A DNA stretch of 64,000 nucleotides from contig NZ_CANMNP010000003.1 in NCBI RefSeq assembly GCF_947499295.1, forward strand, positions 1 to 64,000, written 5' to 3'. This document shows, one piece after another, positions 27,688-37,408 of this stretch; the stretch's first letter is position 1; every line of letters begins with the position of its first letter. Source of the DNA: an uncultured Roseibium sp. GTDB lineage: Bacteria > Pseudomonadota > Alphaproteobacteria > Rhizobiales > Stappiaceae. The notes under the pieces were generated by a model. That model was not told where the DNA came from, did no database searches, and worked only from the letters and a program-made list of their open reading frames with translations. Position numbers and translations under genes: made by a program.

Positions 27688-29172
27688 TTAGCCCCACCAT
27701 TTCTGCGGTTCGAACGAACCGGCAGCGTCTTCGATGACCTGGCCAACCTGGAACAGTGTGCTTTCGTCAAACGGCTTGCCGATCAATTGCAGACCGAGGG
27801 GCAGTCCGTCCTTGTCGACGCCGGCGGGAACGGAAATGCCCGGCAGCCCGGCCATGTTCACCGTCACCGTGAAAATGTCGTTCAGGTACATTTTCACCGG
27901 ATCTGAGTGCAGGTCCTGATCCGCAACGCCGAATGCAGCAGACGGAGTGGCTGGTGTCAGAATCGCGTCGACACCGTTTGCCCAGGCAAGATCGAAATCG
28001 CGCTTGATCAGGGTGCGGACTTTTTGAGCCTTCAGATAATAGGCATCATAATAACCGGCAGACAGCACATAGGTGCCGATCAGCACGCGACGTTTCACTT
28101 CTTCGCCGAAACCTTCTGCGCGCGTATTTTCGTACATCTCGACAATATCGTTGCCGGGAACCCGCAGCCCGTAGCGGACACCGTCATAGCGGGCAAGGTT
28201 CGAAGAGGCTTCCGCTGGCGCGACGATGTAATAGGCCGGCAAGGCATATTTGGTGTGTGGCATGGTGATGTCGACGATTTCAGCACCGGCATCTTTCAAC
28301 CATGCGATGCCTTTCTGCCAAAGCTCTTCGATTTCATTCGGCATGCCGTCCATGCGGTACTCGGCAGGGATTCCGATCTTGAGACCTTTTACGGATTTGC
28401 CGATGGCGGCTTCATAGTCCGGCACTTCGACGTCGACCGAGGTGGTGTCCTTCGGGTCGACCGATGCCATGGTCTTCAAAAGAATTGCACTGTCGCGCAC
28501 CGTGTGTGCAATCGGACCGGCCTGATCGAGTGATGAGGCAAAGGCGACAACGCCCCAACGCGAGCAGCGGCCGTAGGTTGGTTTTATGCCGACCGTTCCG
28601 GTAAAGGCAGCAGGCTGACGGATGGAACCGCCGGTGTCCGTAGCAGTCGCCCCCATGCAAAGACGTGCTGCGACAGCCGAAGCTGAACCACCCGAGGAGC
28701 CTCCCGGTACAAGATCCTGGTTGGATCCGTTTTTCCGCCACGGGTTGATCACGGGGCCGTAATAGGAGGTTTCGTTGGACGACCCCATGGCAAACTCATC
28801 CATATTGAGCTTGCCAAGCATGACCGCCCCGTCTGCCCAAAGGTTTGACGTGACCGTGGATTCGTAGGCAGGTTTGAAGCTGTCGAGGATGTGGCTGCAG
28901 GCCTGAGTGTGGACACCTTCGGTCGCGAACAAGTCCTTGATGCCGAGCGGGATGCCTTCCAGAGCACCGCCTTCGCCTTTGCTGAGTTTCTCATCGGACG
29001 CCTTGGCCATATCGCGGGCTTTGTCTGCAGTAACGGCAACATAAGCGTTGAGCTGGGCGTTGGCTGCCTCGATGTTGTTCAGGAATGCTTCGGTCAGTTC
29101 CTGCGAGGTATAGTCCTTGTTCTTCAGGCCCTCGCGGGCATCGGCAATCGTGAGTTTGGTCAGATCGGTCAT
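27688..29172 (-). CDS. gatA: aspartyl/glutamyl-tRNA amidotransferase subunit A
   Basis: The 494-residue amidase-signature enzyme of the GatCAB complex releases ammonia from glutamine for misacylated tRNA. The Ser-cisSer-Lys triad lies in [13 protein letters not shown] (Lys) and [16 protein letters not shown] (the two Ser), followed by [15 protein letters not shown]. The length is normal. gatC lies two genes upstream on the same strand, with a GNAT gene between them. gatB is not in the window. Confidence 0.96.
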   Translation of the reverse strand: MTDLTKLTIADAREGLKNKDYTSQELTEAFLNNIEAANAQLNAYVAVTADKARDMAKASDEKLSKGEGGALEGIPLGIKDLFATEGVHTQACSHILDSFKPAYESTVTSNLWADGAVMLGKLNMDEFAMGSSNETSYYGPVINPWRKNGSNQDLVPGGSSGGSASAVAARLCMGATATDTGGSIRQPAAFTGTVGIKPTYGRCSRWGVVAFASSLDQAGPIAHTVRDSAILLKTMASVDPKDTTSVDVEVPDYEAAIGKSVKGLKIGIPAEYRMDGMPNEIEELWQKGIAWLKDAGAEIVDITMPHTKYALPAYYIVAPAEASSNLARYDGVRYGLRVPGNDIVEMYENTRAEGFGEEVKRRVLIGTYVLSAGYYDAYYLKAQKVRTLIKRDFDLAWANGVDAILTPATPSAAFGVADQDLHSDPVKMYLNDIFTVTVNMAGLPGISVPAGVDKDGLPLGLQLIGKPFDESTLFQVGQVIEDAAGSFEPQKWWG

Positions 29173-29175
29173 GGA

Positions 29176-29661
29176 TCAGGTCTCTTGGTGGGCCTTTGTC
29201 GGCCGGGAATAGAAAACGGAATAGGGACTTTCGGGATAGTCGAGCACGGGTCCGCATTCGACAAAACCGGCATTTTCGTAAAGCTGCCGGGCAGCATCGT
29301 AGTTGTGTCCAGTCTCAAGAACGAGTTCGGCAAAGCCTTCGTCGACAGCTCGTGCCATGACATGATGAAGGATCAGCCTGGCAAGCCCGAGCCTCCGGTA
29401 GCTGGGGCGGACATAGAAACGCTTGAGTTCACCGATGCCACCTGGATGGCGATGAAGCGCGCCGCAAGCCGCCGCCTTTTCGTCGACGCGAGCCACAAAG
29501 ACGGTCGTTTCAGGACCAGCCATCTCATCAGCGGTCATGTTGTAGTTGGCTTCTTCCGGCGTCAACGATCCCAGCACGGCATTCAATTCGGTGATCATGT
29601 CCCTCATGTCAGATGACAAAGGGCTTTCCACCTCAATTTTGATGGCGTCAGGCGAGCTCAT
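29176..29661 (-). CDS. GNAT acetyltransferase between gatC and gatA
   Basis: The 161-residue product has the acetyl-CoA loop FYVRPSYRRLGLARLIL and the terminal strand ETGHNYDAARQLYENAGFVECGP. It starts 17 bases after the gatC stop and ends three bases before gatA, so it is part of the operon. Its substrate is unknown. Confidence 0.9.
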   Translation of the reverse strand: MSSPDAIKIEVESPLSSDMRDMITELNAVLGSLTPEEANYNMTADEMAGPETTVFVARVDEKAAACGALHRHPGGIGELKRFYVRPSYRRLGLARLILHHVMARAVDEGFAELVLETGHNYDAARQLYENAGFVECGPVLDYPESPYSVFYSRPTKAHQET

Positions 29662-29678
29662 TCCGAATTTGGAGCCTC

Positions 29679-29966
29679 TTATTCGACGACTTTGGGAACC
29701 ATGAAGAAATTGTCTTCAGAGGCCGGGGCGTTTAGCGTGATGTCATTGGCCTTGTTGCCGTCGGTAATGCCATCGACACGCTTCTTCATGGTCTGCTCGA
29801 CCACGGAAGTCAGCGGCTCGACACCGTCGATATTGACTTCGTCGAGCTGCTCGACAAAACCCAGAATGGCGTTCAGTTCGCCGGTCATTCTGGTCGCCTC
29901 ATCTTCGCTCACCTTGATTCTTGCCAGGCGGGCAACTCTTTTTACCGTATCGGTATCAACTGACAT
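29679..29966 (-). CDS. gatC: aspartyl/glutamyl-tRNA amidotransferase subunit C
   Basis: The 95-residue product has the standard GatC pattern: [42 protein letters not shown], and the C-terminal [19 protein letters not shown] at 29966 is the family start. It wraps around GatA and stabilises GatB in the complex. It is the first gene of the gatC-GNAT-gatA operon. Confidence 0.96.
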   Translation of the reverse strand: MSVDTDTVKRVARLARIKVSEDEATRMTGELNAILGFVEQLDEVNIDGVEPLTSVVEQTMKKRVDGITDGNKANDITLNAPASEDNFFMVPKVVE

Positions 29967-30101
29967 GTTTTCCTCATCGGCTGTCGCCACAAAGTTCCAG
30001 TGTGCTCCTGCACATGAACGTGGCATTCCGGTCCTGTTTGCCGTCCTTCTGCCCTGAAAATCAAGCAGTGACGCTTGTTTCACGAAGACAATCTCACTAT
30101 T

Positions 30102-30121
30102 ACGGTTCCATTTGGTACCGT
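30102..30121. promoter_or_regulatory. TetR-type operator
   Basis: A 20-bp imperfect palindrome has ACGGT/ACCGT outer arms and CCA/TGG inner matches. It is symmetric except for two base pairs near each end and the centre. It lies 20 bp upstream of the TetR start at 30141, in the divergent gap with gatC. Confidence 0.6.
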
Positions 30122-30140
30122 TTTGTTGAGTGAGGATCTT

Positions 30141-30746
30141 ATGCAGGCAGATGTAGGTTCGCCAGCCGGTCGGCCACTCGACAGCAGGGTTTCGTCTGCA
30201 TTGCTCGACGCGGCTCTTCGCGAGATTTCTGAACACGGCCTTGAAAAAACGACGATCGCCGAAATCGCAGCGCGTGCCCACACCAGTAAGCAAGCCATTT
30301 ATCGAAGGTTTCGCGACAAGACGGACCTCGTCACAGCTGCGCTTCTGGAGGCTTTGCGCAAGTCGGTACCGCCTCCACCTCAACGTGTCAGCGTTGCGCA
30401 GGATCTTCAACAATGTCTTCAGCACACTGCCGCAGTGCTAACTCAAACGCCGCTTGGTTCCGCGCTTAGGGCGCTGGTTCCCTGTCACCGGGAGCCACGG
30501 CTTGCGGCCGTACTGGATGAAGCCGAGGCATCGCAAAGACTTGTACTGCGGCAAGTGTTGATTGCAACGCCTTTCGAAGCTGACATGGAGACCAGGATCG
30601 ATCTGTTATTGGGCCTCATCTATTTTCGCCTCTTTTTGCGCGGCACTGACATTCATGATGACGACATTGAACGGGCGATCTATCTTGTACTCGGATTAAT
30701 TGCGCCAAGAGAACCGATGCCACCTGGGGGATTGCCGGGACTTTGA
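30141..30746 (+). CDS. TetR-family regulator
   Basis: The 201-residue product has an N-terminal helix-turn-helix [20 protein letters not shown] with [11 protein letters not shown]. The C-terminal domain resembles TetR_C_11-type ligand domains. It is divergent from gatC and has its own palindromic site just upstream. ATG at 30141 has GTGAGGA upstream; an earlier in-frame start at 30075 would place the operator inside the gene. Confidence 0.9.
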   Translation: MQADVGSPAGRPLDSRVSSALLDAALREISEHGLEKTTIAEIAARAHTSKQAIYRRFRDKTDLVTAALLEALRKSVPPPPQRVSVAQDLQQCLQHTAAVLTQTPLGSALRALVPCHREPRLAAVLDEAEASQRLVLRQVLIATPFEADMETRIDLLLGLIYFRLFLRGTDIHDDDIERAIYLVLGLIAPREPMPPGGLPGL

Positions 30747-30886
30747 GTTTGTCTACTCACATTTTGCTGTCATCTGGCTGGCAGTTCTGTGATCAAGGGT
30801 GATTGGCAATGAGCAGCGTCAAGGGGCATTTTCCGACCAGTGCGGTGCAGGAATGCGCCGCCCTCCCAATCGCCAAGGAGACGTCA

Positions 30887-31381
30887 ATGCCGCTTTACAC
30901 CTCCAAATCCGTTCTTCTGGGTCTGACGGCCCTGTTTTCAGCAGTGTCCTTCACAGCTTCTGCTGACGAGATCACCACGTTCACCAAAGGTGGTGCAGCC
31001 ATCGGCGGTACCGATCCGGTTGCCTATTTCACCGAAGGCAAGCCGGTTGCAGGTTCTGACGAACATACGTTCACCTATGATGACGTGACCTGGAAATTCT
31101 CTTCTGCAGAAAACCGCGACAAGTTCGCTGCGGAACCGGCAAAATATGCACCGCAATATGGTGGGTTCTGTGCATTTGGTGCAGCCATGGGCTTCAAGGT
31201 GCCGGTCGTGCCGGAAGCCTGGTCGATCGTCGACGGTAAGCTCTACCTGAACAACTCCCTGAAAGTTCAGGAGCGTTTCGAACAGGATGTGCCCGGTCAT
31301 ATCAACAATGCGACCTTGAATTGGGAAATCATCAAGGAGAAAAAGCCGGAAGAGCTGAAGGAGCCGATCATCCGCAATTGA
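30887..31381 (+). CDS. periplasmic YHS domain protein
   Basis: The 164-residue product has a signal peptide (SVLLGLTALFSAVSFTASA). The YHS-type core reads GGTDPVAYFTEGKPVAGSDE, followed by FSSAENRDKFAAEPAKYAPQYGGFCAFG. YHS domains are often linked to metal handling; here the only Cys is in the GGFCAFG turn. ATG at 30887 has AAGGAG upstream. It is a single gene with its own terminator. Confidence 0.9.
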   Translation: MPLYTSKSVLLGLTALFSAVSFTASADEITTFTKGGAAIGGTDPVAYFTEGKPVAGSDEHTFTYDDVTWKFSSAENRDKFAAEPAKYAPQYGGFCAFGAAMGFKVPVVPEAWSIVDGKLYLNNSLKVQERFEQDVPGHINNATLNWEIIKEKKPEELKEPIIRN

Positions 31382-31404
31382 TCGTGTTTCCTCCCGCAAC
31401 AAGA

Positions 31405-31430
31405 AAGCCCGCCAGCCGGCGGGCTTTTTT
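31405..31430 (+). terminator. rho-independent terminator after the YHS gene
   Basis: AAGCCCGCC and GGCGGGCTT with a four-base loop are followed by TTTT, 23 bases after the YHS stop codon. Confidence 0.9.
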
Positions 31431-31510
31431 ATTGTTTCCAATTGCCAGACGGTGTGTCGAAGAAACTGCGATAGAAGCATCTTTAATCGGAAGTGGTTCA
31501 GTGCTATTTC

Positions 31511-31527
31511 TTGAGTATGAAACTCAA
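31511..31527. promoter_or_regulatory. palindrome before siderophore-interacting protein gene
   Basis: TTGAGT and ACTCAA arms are separated by five bases, 16 bp upstream of the chosen start codon. It may be an iron-responsive operator, but it does not match a Fur or Irr consensus that I can confirm. Confidence 0.35.
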
Positions 31528-31543
31528 CTTAAAAAGAGCAGTC

Positions 31544-32341
31544 ATGGCACTTCGACCAAAACGCCGTCCAAGGTTTCTGACGGTCAAATCCGCATACTAT
31601 CTGAGCCCCAACCTCATCAGGGTAACCTTTCAGGGACCCGAGCTGTCCGATTTTCCGACAGGGCACGAAGGGGCAAACTGCAAACTGGTCCTGCCGCGTG
31701 AAAATGAAAGCCGCGCGTCATTCGAGAAACACATTGGGGCTGAAAAAGCGGGCAAGAAGCTTCATCCGGTGCGGACTTATACCGTGCGCGCCTTCCGCGG
31801 TGACGAGCAGGAGTTGGACATCGACTTCGTTGCCCATGGCGACGAGGGACCTGCCACCAAATGGGCGCAGCAAGCCAGGGAGGGTTCTTTCCTGGGTTTC
31901 TTTGGACCAAGCCAGCCCAAGATCACATCGTTTTATGCAGACTGGTATCTTATTGCGGCAGACCTTTCGGCAATGCCTGTCGCAGAGGCAACGCTGGAAA
32001 TGCTTCCCGCTGATGCCAGGGGTGTCGCACTTTTTGAAGTTCCCTCAAAAGACGACATCCGGGACGTGAGACTTCCTGCGGGAATCGAAGTTCACTGGCT
32101 GATTCAGGATGACGTTCACAGGCCCTCGACCGCGCAGATTGATTTTGTCAGGACGATGCACTGGCCTGAAGGAACTGTTCAAACTTGCATTGCGGGGGAA
32201 AGCTCTGTCATTCGGACCTTGAGAGATCACCTTCACAATGAACGCGGGCTGCCAAAGTCTGACACCTATATATCCGGCTACTGGAAGATCGGCCTGATTG
32301 AAGAGGAGCATCAGAAAATGAAAAGAGTGGAAGCAGCCTAA
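31544..32341 (+). CDS. siderophore-interacting protein (flavin reductase-like)
   Basis: The 265-residue product of the SIP/ViuB family has an FAD-binding domain with HPVRTYTVRAF (the RxYT motif) and KLVLP, and a C-terminal NAD(P)H domain with YLIAADLSAMPVAEATLEML and the closing SGYWKIGLIEEEH. It would reduce ferric siderophores in the cytosol. ATG at 31544 is chosen; a GTG at 31493 is in frame. Confidence 0.92.
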   Translation: MALRPKRRPRFLTVKSAYYLSPNLIRVTFQGPELSDFPTGHEGANCKLVLPRENESRASFEKHIGAEKAGKKLHPVRTYTVRAFRGDEQELDIDFVAHGDEGPATKWAQQAREGSFLGFFGPSQPKITSFYADWYLIAADLSAMPVAEATLEMLPADARGVALFEVPSKDDIRDVRLPAGIEVHWLIQDDVHRPSTAQIDFVRTMHWPEGTVQTCIAGESSVIRTLRDHLHNERGLPKSDTYISGYWKIGLIEEEHQKMKRVEAA

Positions 32342-32369
32342 CGCATCTACCTGCTGCCTGATATCGGTA

Positions 32370-32993
32370 TCAGCGGCTTGCTGAAGCCAGTGCCGCACCG
32401 AAACCGACAAACAGGCCGCCGGTCACTCTGCGCACCCAACGAATGCGATTGGCCGAGGTCAGAAAGCGTCTCATGTGATTGCCGGCAAAGGCAATGACTG
32501 CGTGGTTGGCGAAGCACAGCAAGGCATATGTAAAGGACAGGATTGTTGTCTCCAACAGACTGAAGCCTTCTGCTTGCATAAATTGCGGAAACAGCGCGGT
32601 GATGACGAGGATGGCCTTCGGATTGGTCACAGACACCAACAATGCTTCAAGGAAGAGTTTTACCGGCTTCTTGCGTTTGGCCGGCACAGTGTCGTGTATC
32701 TGGAAACTTGACTTGTCCCACAAGATCTTCAGGCCGAGATAGATCAGGTAAGCAGCGCCTACGAATTTCAAAACCGTGAAGGCGAAGGCCGATGTGGCCA
32801 TCAGAGCGCCGAACCCCAAGGCAACCGCATAGCCGATGACAACCAGGCCGACGGCGTTTCCCGCTGCGGACGCGAGAGTGGCGTTGCGGCCAAAGCGAAG
32901 CGTGTTGGAAATTGCCAGCATGACACCCGGGCCGGGACTTATGGCAGGTAAGAGAGAAACGGCAACAAACACGAGCCATAAATCAATTGTCAT
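32370..32993 (-). CDS. LysE/RhtB-family exporter
   Basis: The 207-residue inner membrane protein has the family start LLPAISPGPGVMLAISNTLRFG and about six hydrophobic segments, with SVTNPKAILVITALFPQF in the middle. Members export amino acids or homoserine lactones. It is convergent with the siderophore protein gene. Confidence 0.92.
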   Translation of the reverse strand: MTIDLWLVFVAVSLLPAISPGPGVMLAISNTLRFGRNATLASAAGNAVGLVVIGYAVALGFGALMATSAFAFTVLKFVGAAYLIYLGLKILWDKSSFQIHDTVPAKRKKPVKLFLEALLVSVTNPKAILVITALFPQFMQAEGFSLLETTILSFTYALLCFANHAVIAFAGNHMRRFLTSANRIRWVRRVTGGLFVGFGAALASASR

Positions 32994-33047
32994 CAGTCAA
33001 TTTCCTCGAAAGGGCAGGACCGCTATCCGCGGCGGGTGAGGAGAAAA

Positions 33048-33632
33048 TCAGGGTAGGAGGCGGCCGGTCTGAACCGCATCGGCCAGTAGGCTTTGGGCAT
33101 ATTCCCAAAGTCCGGGGAAAGGGGCAAGCCGGGGCTCTTTGGTTTTTCGCAAGACAGCAGCAGAAATGGGTTCGTGGGTGGGGTCATCAAGACCGGACGC
33201 AAACACAAGAACCATTGGATGAAGTGCATCCATGGCATTGGCGAATTTCGCTTCCCGCGTCTCGTTGGCTTCGAATTCGAGCCAAAGATTTCTGAACTCT
33301 TCGGCTTGACTATCAGGCAGCAGGGCAAACAACCTTTCGGACGCGCTCTGCTCCCGGATCTTGACCGCATCCACATTGTCTTCCGTGACCCAATGATCTC
33401 CGGCGTCGATCTCAACGATGTCATGCACCGTCAGCAGTTTGACAACATGGTCCAGGTTGGTGCCTTCGCTGGCGTGCTCCGCAAACGTCAGTGTCTGAAG
33501 TATGACGTGCCAGCAGTGCTCTGCTGTCGTTTCCCGCCGGCTTCCAGAGGAAAGCTGATTTAGACGTACAATTTCCTTGAGTTTGTCTGCCTCCAACAGG
33601 AACGCGACCTGTCGCGCCAGCGTATCGGGCAT
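33048..33632 (-). CDS. HD-domain hydrolase (YfbR-like)
   Basis: The 194-residue product has the metal-binding HD pattern: His in TAEHCWHVILQTL, HD in LLTVHDIVEIDAG, and downstream acids. Related enzymes are 5'-deoxynucleotidases. Its start codon directly adjoins the pdxJ stop, so it is co-transcribed with pdxJ. Confidence 0.9.
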   Translation of the reverse strand: MPDTLARQVAFLLEADKLKEIVRLNQLSSGSRRETTAEHCWHVILQTLTFAEHASEGTNLDHVVKLLTVHDIVEIDAGDHWVTEDNVDAVKIREQSASERLFALLPDSQAEEFRNLWLEFEANETREAKFANAMDALHPMVLVFASGLDDPTHEPISAAVLRKTKEPRLAPFPGLWEYAQSLLADAVQTGRLLP

Positions 33633-34382
33633 TCAAAGTTCTCCCATCGATTTGCGGAACCGGCGAACGCTTTCTGCAAAACCAAAAATGAGGGCATCAG
33701 CCGTGAAGCCATGGCCGATCGACATTTCGCGAATGAAGGGGGTGCGATCGATCAAAGCCGGGATATTTTCAACGGTCAGATCGTGTCCCGCGTTCACACC
33801 AAGCCCGCAGCCTTGTGCTGCCTCCGCCGTGGCAGCAATCTTTTCAAGCTCCTTGAGCGCGCGCACGGGGTCGTCATAGCAAGCGCCATAAGGACCCGTA
33901 TAGATTTCAATCCGCTCTGCACCAAGGCGTGCGGCCTGTTCAGGAGCAGCTGGATCAGGATCGCAGAAGAGTGAAACGGTGACCGCCCATTCTCGTGCAG
34001 CAGCTATTGCTGTCTTGAGAGCTCTGGTGTCGTTTGTAAAATCCCAGCCGTGATCGGAAGTCGATTGGTTCGGATCGTCAGGAACGAACAACACCTGTTC
34101 AGGCCGGGCTTCTTCGACCAGCTGCATGAAATCCGCAGAAGGATATCCTTCCAGGCAAAGCTCCTTGTTCGGGAAACGGTCTTCGATCAGTTCCGCCAGA
34201 TCGAAGACATCTGTTTTCCGGATATGCCGTTCATCCGGCCGGGGATGAACCGTTACGCCTTTTGCCCCGGCTTCCATGGCAATCGCGGCAAGTTCAGTAA
34301 CGCTGGGCCATGGCAGATCCCTGCGATTGCGCAACATTGCGATGGCATTGACGTTGACTGAGAGGCGCGACACTGAAGACAT
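33633..34382 (-). CDS. pdxJ: pyridoxine 5'-phosphate synthase
   Basis: The 249-residue TIM-barrel enzyme joins 1-deoxyxylulose 5-phosphate with 3-amino-2-oxopropyl phosphate. Features are RLSVNVNAIAMLRNRRD at the start, GVTVHPRPDERHI with catalytic His/Arg, VNAGHDLTVENI and REMSIGHGFTADALIFG. ATG at 34382 gives the usual length. The HD hydrolase gene follows without a gap. Confidence 0.95.
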   Translation of the reverse strand: MSSVSRLSVNVNAIAMLRNRRDLPWPSVTELAAIAMEAGAKGVTVHPRPDERHIRKTDVFDLAELIEDRFPNKELCLEGYPSADFMQLVEEARPEQVLFVPDDPNQSTSDHGWDFTNDTRALKTAIAAAREWAVTVSLFCDPDPAAPEQAARLGAERIEIYTGPYGACYDDPVRALKELEKIAATAEAAQGCGLGVNAGHDLTVENIPALIDRTPFIREMSIGHGFTADALIFGFAESVRRFRKSMGEL

Positions 34383-34520
34383 GGTTCGTATTCCGGATAA
34401 CGCGGCTGCGATCTTACTTGAAGAGATTGGGTTATCATCGCAACATTGTTTCAAAAGCTATTGATGTCAAACAGGAAATTGTCTCTAAGGACAATGTTTC
34501 GAGACGCTTCAAACAACTGA

Positions 34521-34997
34521 TTATTTAATAAATACAGACCTCGTGACCGGATCATGCGACCGCAATTTCCGCAGATGCAGGTGGATGGCGAAAAGACATA
34601 TCGCCCAGACCGAAAAGGTCAACGGAAAGCGGAAAGTCCAGAGCGGCATATAGGCACCGATAAGCGTACCAGGCCCGGGAAAGAGGCACGTACCTGCAAG
34701 GCCTCCTGCCAGAGAGGGGGAGAGCACGGCGGCAAGAACAGACAAGTACCATCCGTTTCGCCCCGGCCGCCCATACCAGCCGGAAAACACGAATCCGGCC
34801 CCCAATCCGCCGATGCCACCCAAAACTGCAGCCAGAAACGGGTCGATAAGCATCGTTCCCTGAGGTTCTTCCTGTTTGAGCATCCAGGCAACGCAATAGG
34901 CAACAATGAGGCCGGCGATTGCACACTCTAAAGTGCCTATCCAGCGCCGATTGTCGTTGCGGAACCAGAGCCAGGGTTGGAACGTGTCTTCGGTCAT
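34521..34997 (-). CDS. hypothetical membrane protein
   Basis: The 158-residue product has four hydrophobic segments: CAIAGLIVAYCVAWML, FLAAVLGGIGGLGAGFVFSGW, YLSVLAAVLSPSLAGGLAG and FPLTFSVWAICLFAIHL. The family is not recognised. The start at 34997 has GGGAGCAAG upstream. It lies 132 bases after the dehydrogenase-like gene on the same strand and may end that operon. Confidence 0.7.
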   Translation of the reverse strand: MTEDTFQPWLWFRNDNRRWIGTLECAIAGLIVAYCVAWMLKQEEPQGTMLIDPFLAAVLGGIGGLGAGFVFSGWYGRPGRNGWYLSVLAAVLSPSLAGGLAGTCLFPGPGTLIGAYMPLWTFRFPLTFSVWAICLFAIHLHLRKLRSHDPVTRSVFIK

Positions 34998-35129
34998 TTT
35001 CTTGCTCCCGGTTACAGACTGCAAGTCTGTCTATCGGGTGCTCTTTGAAACCGTTGGGAGAAAATCGGCAGTTTTTCTGCAATTGATCGCGGTTGACGAA
35101 AATGGATGCCAACAATTGACGCTGGAGGG

Positions 35130-36815
35130 TCAGGGTTGTTTTGCATTGGCCGGAGACAGCCAACCTTGATAGTGCACGAGGTCTCCAAACCATGGCAGCG
35201 AGATCTTCACGTCAAACCGGAAGCGTCCGTCCACTTCAAATTCGCTGGCTTCACTGACGGGAAGGAGCCACAAGGGCAGCGGGACGCCAAACACCTTCCC
35301 GCGTGAGACCGGATAGCAAAGCCTTGTTCCAGTGCGCGCCAGATCGATCTCAAATCGCATTGGTCCGAAGCGCTCATAAACATGGCCTTGTCCCAACCGG
35401 TCTCTAGGCGACAACACGGACTTGAAGATCTTTCCACCAAAGTTGCGTTGCCAGACTTCTTTGCCACCACGTCGTTCAATCGTTACTTCAACAGGTGTTC
35501 GTTCGCGTGCAGGGGGAAATCCAATGATGTTGCAAAGAATGTTGCCCAAGAAGGAACGGCCACGAGACACCTTGGCTTCACCAGTCCACCTATGCCGGTC
35601 AAATACGGTATGGAGTGCCTTAACTGACATTGGCAAAGAATTGAACTGATTGCCCAATGCCTCTTGGAACACGGTTGGTTTTGGGTCGGCAGCCTCAAAA
35701 CAGGATACCTGAAGACCTGCTATGGCAGGTTCAATCTCCTTAAGTTCAATTTCGCCCAGGCAGGCACGCGCGCCCGGCGATACCTGACCATTCATCAGGC
35801 GCATACATAGAATTTCTGCAGCAAGTGCGGGCACTTGAGGTCCGTCGCCATCGTTGGCAATTAATGTCCAGCTTTTGCTCATTGGAGCGCCTTGAGGATT
35901 GAGACCGGACAGTTTGACCTCCATGCCGCCGCGATCGGACCCGAATGGTTTCAAAAAGTTCGCAGCAAGCTGGAGAAACCGGGCCATTGGAACCAGGGTA
36001 CGAACGAGCTTCAGGCGAACTCCCCAGGACAGAAGCCAAAGCCCAAGGTGCATGACTGAAAGCTCCAGTCCGGCCCGGAACAGCACAGTCCCGGCTCCAA
36101 AATGCTTTGGAAAGAGTGCAAGGTCGGGCGCGCCAATAAACGAAGACCAGCGCGGCGGAAGACCGTCTTCACCGGCTGAACCGATTTTTCGGCGTGAGAG
36201 ACCTGACCAACCGGGGAGAGTTTCGATCTGTCCTGAACGGGTGACCGCAAGCGGATGGCCTGCTTGTGCCAGGATTGCCTGGATGACGGAAAGTCCTCTT
36301 GGAGCCTTGTTGCCGGGCAGCAGTGTGGTTTCGATGAGATCGATCCGTGAAAACGCAGGTCTCAAAGCTTCAACTGCTGTTGACGACAACGCGGGTACAC
36401 TTGAAACGCCGGAGAGCAGAACAAGATCTCGCTTCTTGGCACTCTCGTCGAGGCAATCTATGCCCCTCGTGAACTCGGCGCCGTCGGAAAGGTCAAGATA
36501 GTGACTGCCTGCTTTGAGAGCGGCTTCGGCAACCCGATAATCGCCTCCTTGATAGGATTGAAATGGACCCGTAGCGTCGACAATCACGAAGGGCGATAGC
36601 TTTGCGAGACTGTTTTGAAAATCGCCTGCCGAGCTGTCCAGATGCACCGGTCTGCCGCCATGGATACGACAAAAATCTTCTGCCTTTTCAAGGCTCCGTC
36701 CTGCGACAATGACATCAAACAGGTTTTTGCGCAGTAGAGCCGCGGCAAGTTTGCCACCGAACACGCCATAGCCGCCGAGGACAACGATCCTTTTTGGAGA
36801 GCCGGTTTCAGTCAA
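35130..36815 (-). CDS. saccharopine dehydrogenase-like protein with DUF4166 domain
   Basis: The 561-residue product has an N-terminal Rossmann half with IVVLGGYGVFGGKLAAALL and the saccharopine-dehydrogenase-type ATGPFQSYQGGDYRVAEAALKAG. From about residue 390 a C-terminal DUF4166-like domain follows, with LPMSVKALHTVFDRHRWTGE and GPMRFEIDLARTGTRL. The substrate is unknown. Its ATG overlaps the end of the DCC protein gene, so they are one operon. Confidence 0.88.
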   Translation of the reverse strand: MTETGSPKRIVVLGGYGVFGGKLAAALLRKNLFDVIVAGRSLEKAEDFCRIHGGRPVHLDSSAGDFQNSLAKLSPFVIVDATGPFQSYQGGDYRVAEAALKAGSHYLDLSDGAEFTRGIDCLDESAKKRDLVLLSGVSSVPALSSTAVEALRPAFSRIDLIETTLLPGNKAPRGLSVIQAILAQAGHPLAVTRSGQIETLPGWSGLSRRKIGSAGEDGLPPRWSSFIGAPDLALFPKHFGAGTVLFRAGLELSVMHLGLWLLSWGVRLKLVRTLVPMARFLQLAANFLKPFGSDRGGMEVKLSGLNPQGAPMSKSWTLIANDGDGPQVPALAAEILCMRLMNGQVSPGARACLGEIELKEIEPAIAGLQVSCFEAADPKPTVFQEALGNQFNSLPMSVKALHTVFDRHRWTGEAKVSRGRSFLGNILCNIIGFPPARERTPVEVTIERRGGKEVWQRNFGGKIFKSVLSPRDRLGQGHVYERFGPMRFEIDLARTGTRLCYPVSRGKVFGVPLPLWLLPVSEASEFEVDGRFRFDVKISLPWFGDLVHYQGWLSPANAKQP

Positions 36816-37245
36816 TCAGCCTGTCTTTCAACTCTTTTGAGGGGAGGGGGCATGAACGGCGACCAAAACGATACCGGTTTTGTGCGATCCGGTCATAGAG
36901 CCAATTCCCAACACTGGTGGGTAGGAAATCAAAAACAGCCAGCAGCTTCCATGGCCATCCTATGCTGCGCATGGCTGCGGCAAATGAAGCCATCTTTGTG
37001 TATGCCGTGCCGCCGACAATGACGATATTTGTCTCCATGAGATCGGCATCAAGGCCATATTTTTCGTAAATTGAGCGGCCGGTTTCAGAATGGGCGTCAA
37101 CAAATCTGAAACCCGCGTTTTTGTCGTGTCTTGCCATAAAACGCGCAAACCCTGAGCAGACCAGGCAAATGCCGTCAAAAACGATCAGATTGCCTTGTGG
37201 CACAAGCCCGTGGGTGGTCTCGTCGGATTGAACGCCGGATATCAT
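36808..37245 (-). CDS. DCC family (DUF393) thiol-disulfide oxidoreductase-like protein
   Basis: The 145-residue product has the DxxCxxC motif in VFDGICLVCSGFARFM and the C-terminal YRFGRRSCPLPSKE. The family is predicted to be thioredoxin-like. ATG at 37245 has AAGGGGC upstream. It overlaps the dehydrogenase-like gene by eight bases. It is divergent from the Zur-box/COG0523 operon. Confidence 0.88.
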   Translation of the reverse strand: MISGVQSDETTHGLVPQGNLIVFDGICLVCSGFARFMARHDKNAGFRFVDAHSETGRSIYEKYGLDADLMETNIVIVGGTAYTKMASFAAAMRSIGWPWKLLAVFDFLPTSVGNWLYDRIAQNRYRFGRRSCPLPSKELKDRLID

Positions 37246-37371
37246 GCTGCCCCTTGAGTACAGATTATGCGCGTCATAGTGCTCCGGTTCCCCGGTGTAT
37301 CCGATCTGGCACAACGCCGCAGCGTTTTTCCTTCTGAAACCTGCTTGCCTCCCACGCCATTTCAGATTATT

Positions 37372-37391
37372 TGTAACGTAATAACATTACA
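37372..37391. promoter_or_regulatory. Zur-type operator
   Basis: A 20-bp palindrome TGTAACGTAATAACATTACA has only two unmatched base pairs besides the AT centre. It sits 18 bp upstream of the COG0523 GTPase start. Its form matches alphaproteobacterial Zur boxes built on GTNATNNNATNAC-like arms, so repression in zinc excess is likely. Confidence 0.75.
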
Positions 37392-37408
37392 TTTTGGTTG
37401 GAGAGGCC

